Of a stretch of 16,697 nt of DNA, positions 14,373 through 16,697 are shown piece after piece. Every line of letters starts with the position of its first letter. Positions within the stretch are counted from its first letter, which is position 1. The stretch is from Gemmatimonadota bacterium (lineage in GTDB: Bacteria; Gemmatimonadota; Gemmatimonadetes; Gemmatimonadales; GWC2-71-9), in NCBI GenBank assembly GCA_003220985.1, contig QHTY01000068.1:401-17097 (forward strand). Reading direction: 5' to 3'. Made by a program: the position numbers and the translations under genes. The notes below the pieces were generated by a model. It did no database searches and was not told the DNA's origin. It was given only the letters and a program-made list of their open reading frames with translations.

Positions 14373-15751
14373 CTCGAGGGTTCCGGTACGTGGGTGGTCG
14401 CCGGCCAGACTCGCACCCGCCCCACCCGCCGGCCGTCCATCTCCAGAATCTCGAACGTTGCTCCCTGCAGGTTCACCCGGTCGCCGACCTTCGGCAGCCG
14501 GCCCAGCCGTCCGAACAACAGCCCACCGATCGTCGTGTAGTCCGTGTCGTCGAGTTGCAACTTCAGCGCGCGGTTCACGTCGCTGATGTCGGTGCTGCCC
14601 GCGAGAATCGGCACGCCGCCGCCGCCGCCGCCGCCGCCCCCGCCCGCTCCGCCCGCCCCGCCCGCCCGGCCTGCCCCGCCCACGCCGCTGCCGGTCGCAG
14701 GCGCCTGGTCGTACTCGTCGTAAATCGGCCCGACGATCTCCTCGAGCAGGTCCTCCATGGTCACCAGTCCGGCCGTGCCGCCGAACTCATCGAGGACGAT
14801 GGCCAGGTGCACCTTCTGCCGTTTCATGTCGGCGAGGACGTCCTCGACTTCGCGTGTCCCCGGCACGAAGAACGCGGGTCGCGCGATGTCCTGCACTGGG
14901 GCTTCGGAGCCCGACAGCAGGCCGCGCAAGATGTCCTTCGCATGGACGATACCGACGACGTCGTCGAGCGAGTCCCCGGTCACGGGATAGCGCGAGCGGC
15001 CGGCGGCGGCGACGCGGTCGGCTGCCTCCGCCAGCGATGCCCCGGCGGGGAGCGCGACGATCTGCGTCCGCGGCGTCATGACCTCGCGCGCATTCTTTTC
15101 GCTGAACTCGAAGACGCCCTCCAGGAGCCGCGCGTCGCCGGCGCCGAGACCCCCGGTCTTGCGGCTTTGCTCGACCAGCATGCGGATCTCCTCGGGTGAA
15201 TGCACACGGTCGTGCTCAGTGCTGGTGCTTTTGATCCCGAGCATCCGCACCAGGAGATTGGAGCTGCGGTTGAGCAGCTCGGTGAACGGCCGTGTGATCC
15301 AGGAGAAGACGATCAGGGGAGCCGCGACCCAACGGCTCGTGCCTTCCGGATAGGTGATGGCCCAGGCCTTCGGCGCCTGCTCTCCGAACACCACGTGCAG
15401 GAATGAAATCACGGCCACGGCGGTGACGGAGGCGATGCCGCCGCGCGTGAGAAAGTTCAGGCTCTGGGGCAGCGAGGAAAACCAATCGCGGAAGAGGTGC
15501 GCGACGGTGTCTTCGGCGACGTAGCCGAGCAAGATCGACGCGACGGTGATGCCGAGCTGGGCGGCGGAGAGCTGGCGGTAGAGGTCGTGCAGGGCTTTGC
15601 GCACGGTGCGGGCCTTGCGGTCCCCACGCCGGATCATCGCCTCGATGCGCGTGCGACGTGCCGCCACGAGCGCGAACTCGGCCGCGACGAAGAACGCGTT
15701 GGTCGCGACGAGCACGATGACGGCGACCAGGCGCAGCCAGAGAGCGTTCAC
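14369..15751 (-). CDS. HlyC/CorC (CNNM)-family membrane protein with CBS pair
   Basis: The 460-residue product starts at GTG 15751 with a weak AGGT upstream. The N-terminal CNNM/DUF21 domain (about 1-185) has several membrane helices: LVAVIVLVATNAFFVAAEFALVAA near the start, then LGITVASILLGYVAEDT, VTAVAVISFLHVVFGEQAPKAWAI and PLIVFSWITRPFTELL. Two CBS domains follow (AREVMTPRTQIVALP to AKDILRGLL, and PAFFVPGTREVEDVL to VTMEDLLEEIVG). After a glycine linker comes a CorC_HlyC domain (TTIGGLLFGRLGRLPKVGDRV) that ends the chain. The family is linked to magnesium or cobalt export and CBS domains sense adenine nucleotides; the old name haemolysin is misleading. Its stop shares CTAG with the pdxA stop. 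It is divergent from a cation efflux gene, fitting a metal-homeostasis pair. Confidence 0.92.
   Translation of the reverse strand: MNALWLRLVAVIVLVATNAFFVAAEFALVAARRTRIEAMIRRGDRKARTVRKALHDLYRQLSAAQLGITVASILLGYVAEDTVAHLFRDWFSSLPQSLNFLTRGGIASVTAVAVISFLHVVFGEQAPKAWAITYPEGTSRWVAAPLIVFSWITRPFTELLNRSSNLLVRMLGIKSTSTEHDRVHSPEEIRMLVEQSRKTGGLGAGDARLLEGVFEFSEKNAREVMTPRTQIVALPAGASLAEAADRVAAAGRSRYPVTGDSLDDVVGIVHAKDILRGLLSGSEAPVQDIARPAFFVPGTREVEDVLADMKRQKVHLAIVLDEFGGTAGLVTMEDLLEEIVGPIYDEYDQAPATGSGVGGAGRAGGAGGAGGGGGGGGGGVPILAGSTDISDVNRALKLQLDDTDYTTIGGLLFGRLGRLPKVGDRVNLQGATFEILEMDGRRVGRVRVWPATTHVPEPSS
14615..14667 (-). repeat. GCC microsatellite plus G-quadruplex motif encoding a polyglycine linker
   Basis: Eight GCC units at 14615-14638 run into a C-rich stretch. 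On the coding (minus) strand this gives many G-runs, including GGGCGGGCGGGGCGGG (14667 down to 14652): four G-tracts with single-base loops, the most stable class of quadruplex pattern. The encoded residues are almost all Gly and Ala, forming a flexible linker between the CBS pair and the CorC_HlyC domain. Confidence 0.85.
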
Positions 15752-15790
15752 GACCTAAAAGGTATTATGTTTCTCCCTGAGGAAACACTC
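15752..15790. promoter_or_regulatory. Short divergent control region between CorC-like and CDF genes
   Basis: Only 15 bases separate GTG 15751 and ATG 15767. An AT-rich patch (15756-15770) includes TATTAT at 15763-15768 on the plus strand and CATAAT on the minus strand (15769 down to 15764), both -10-like. GAGGA at 15779-15783 lies seven bases before an in-frame GTG at 15791. This may mean that the cation transporter starts at 15791 and the AT patch is a promoter. Confidence 0.4.
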
Positions 15791-16678
15791 GTGCTGCCCG
15801 CCGAAGCCCACTGCACCTATCGCGCCCCCCTGAACGTCGAGACTCGACGGCGCCTGACGCTGGCGTTGGCCATCACGGCGGTTGTTATGCTGGTCGAGCT
15901 CACCGGCGGATGGCTGGCAGGCTCACTGGCGCTGCTGGCCGACGCCGCGCACATGTTGGCGGACGTCGCTGCGCTCGGCCTGGCGCTGTTGGCGGCATGG
16001 ATCGCGCAGCGCCCCGCGACTCCCGAGCGCTCGTTCGGTTTCATGCGACTCGAGATTCTGGCGGCCCTCGTAAACGGGGCGGTACTCTTTGCGATCGCGA
16101 TCGGCATCGGAGTCGAAGCGTGGCATCGCTTTCGGACGCCGCCGCTCGTGAACGGCGCGCTGCTCCTCGGCGTCGCGGGGGTGGGCTTCGTGGCCAATCT
16201 CGTCGCGGTGACCGTCCTCCATCGCGACCACGAACACTCGCTCAATCAGCGAGGGGCCTATCTGCACGTGCTCGGGGATCTGCTGGGCTCGGTGGGCGCG
16301 CTGATCGCCGGCGTGATCGTGTTGACGCTTGGGTGGACGCTGGCCGATCCGATCATCTCGGTGTTCATCGGCGCACTCGTGCTGGGCAGCGCCTGGCGAC
16401 TGGTCAAGGAAAGCGCCGATGTGCTGCTCGAGGCGACGCCGGCGCACATCGCCCTCGCGGATGTGCATGATCGGATCGCGTCGGTACCGGGGGTCGAGTC
16501 CGTCCACGATCTGCATCTCTGGACCGTGACGAGTGGCGTCGTTGCCATGAGCGGGCATCTCGTGGTCAAGAACCCTACCGACAATCAGCCCGTGCTCGAG
16601 GCCGTGCAGGATCGGATGAGGGCGCTGGGGATTGCACATGTCACCGTGCAGGTGGAGCGGGAGCCGATTTGTGACTAG
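15767..16678 (+). CDS. Cation diffusion facilitator (CzcD/ZitB-like zinc/cadmium efflux)
   Basis: This 303-residue inner-membrane antiporter exports divalent metals in exchange for protons. Six membrane helices are visible, from LTLALAITAVVMLVELTGGWLA to the last at DPIISVFIGALVLGSAWRLV. The tetrahedral metal site is present as HxxxD in both helix 2 (DAAHMLADVAALGL) and helix 5 (LHVLGDLLGSVGA); a His/Asp set of this kind is typical of Zn/Cd carriers rather than Mn or Fe ones. After RLVKESADVLLEATPAHI comes the cytoplasmic domain with VHDLHLWTVTSG. The His-rich N-terminus and His-rich helix 4-5 loop seen in many relatives are short here (only HRDHEH). The ATG start has a poor AAAAGG only four bases away. 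GTG 15791, with GAGGA at good spacing, is a serious rival that would drop eight residues. Confidence 0.92.
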   Translation: MFLPEETLVLPAEAHCTYRAPLNVETRRRLTLALAITAVVMLVELTGGWLAGSLALLADAAHMLADVAALGLALLAAWIAQRPATPERSFGFMRLEILAALVNGAVLFAIAIGIGVEAWHRFRTPPLVNGALLLGVAGVGFVANLVAVTVLHRDHEHSLNQRGAYLHVLGDLLGSVGALIAGVIVLTLGWTLADPIISVFIGALVLGSAWRLVKESADVLLEATPAHIALADVHDRIASVPGVESVHDLHLWTVTSGVVAMSGHLVVKNPTDNQPVLEAVQDRMRALGIAHVTVQVEREPICD

Positions 16679-16697
16679 GGCGGCATAAGGCGGCACA

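Noticed and set aside
16679..16697. Near-repeat of GGCGGCA after the transporter gene
   Set aside because: It is two short copies at the very end of the window, too little sequence to call a repeat or terminator.

Overview
The window is a GC-rich (visibly about two thirds G+C), densely packed chromosomal segment from a Gram-negative-type (two-membrane) bacterium. Gene content and protein style fit the Gemmatimonadota best: a secreted DUF4384 protein, an M28 peptidase, and paired PpiC-type isomerases beside mfd and pdxA. That assignment is an inference from the proteins, with no rRNA to confirm it. There is no sign of phage, plasmid, transposase, CRISPR or RNA genes; this is ordinary housekeeping territory.

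Left part (1-4740). An OmpR-family response regulator, cut by the window start, runs leftward. Divergent from it is a secreted YVTN/YncE-type beta-propeller protein. Its stop lies 9 bases from the stop of a convergent secreted M28 zinc peptidase. Next on the minus strand is a secreted DUF4384 protein with a long Arg/Pro/Asn-rich repetitive tail, ending at a clear intrinsic terminator. An AT-rich island at about 4741-4758 separates the minus-strand genes from the large rightward operon.

Central operon (about 4753-14372, plus strand). Order: DUF58/vWA protein, BatA-like membrane protein, mfd, a PpiC-domain lipoprotein, surA, pdxA. Genes overlap or are a few bases apart (GTGA, TGATG, 13-base gap, ATGA, 2-base gap), so they are probably co-transcribed. 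The pair DUF58 + BatA resembles MoxR-associated cell-envelope modules, but no MoxR ATPase is visible. The two isomerases should act in the periplasm on outer-membrane protein folding. surA next to pdxA repeats a linkage known from enterobacteria. The BatA-like gene and mfd are each broken by what looks like a single extra G (near 6758-6760 and 8865-8866). Both are most easily read as sequence errors in otherwise intact genes, but real lesions cannot be excluded.

Right part (14369-16697). A membrane protein of the HlyC/CorC (CNNM) family converges on pdxA, with the two stop codons sharing CTAG. It carries a polyglycine linker encoded by a GCC microsatellite and a strong G-quadruplex motif. Divergent from it, only 15 bases away, is a cation diffusion facilitator of the zinc/cadmium type. 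The last 19 bases hold no feature.

No new multi-gene system was found. The points most worth checking are the two frameshifts, a perfect 28-bp palindrome carried in frame inside mfd, a shortened PdxA with an altered substrate-site residue, the quadruplex-prone linkers, and a haem-like CxxCH motif in the DUF4384 protein.
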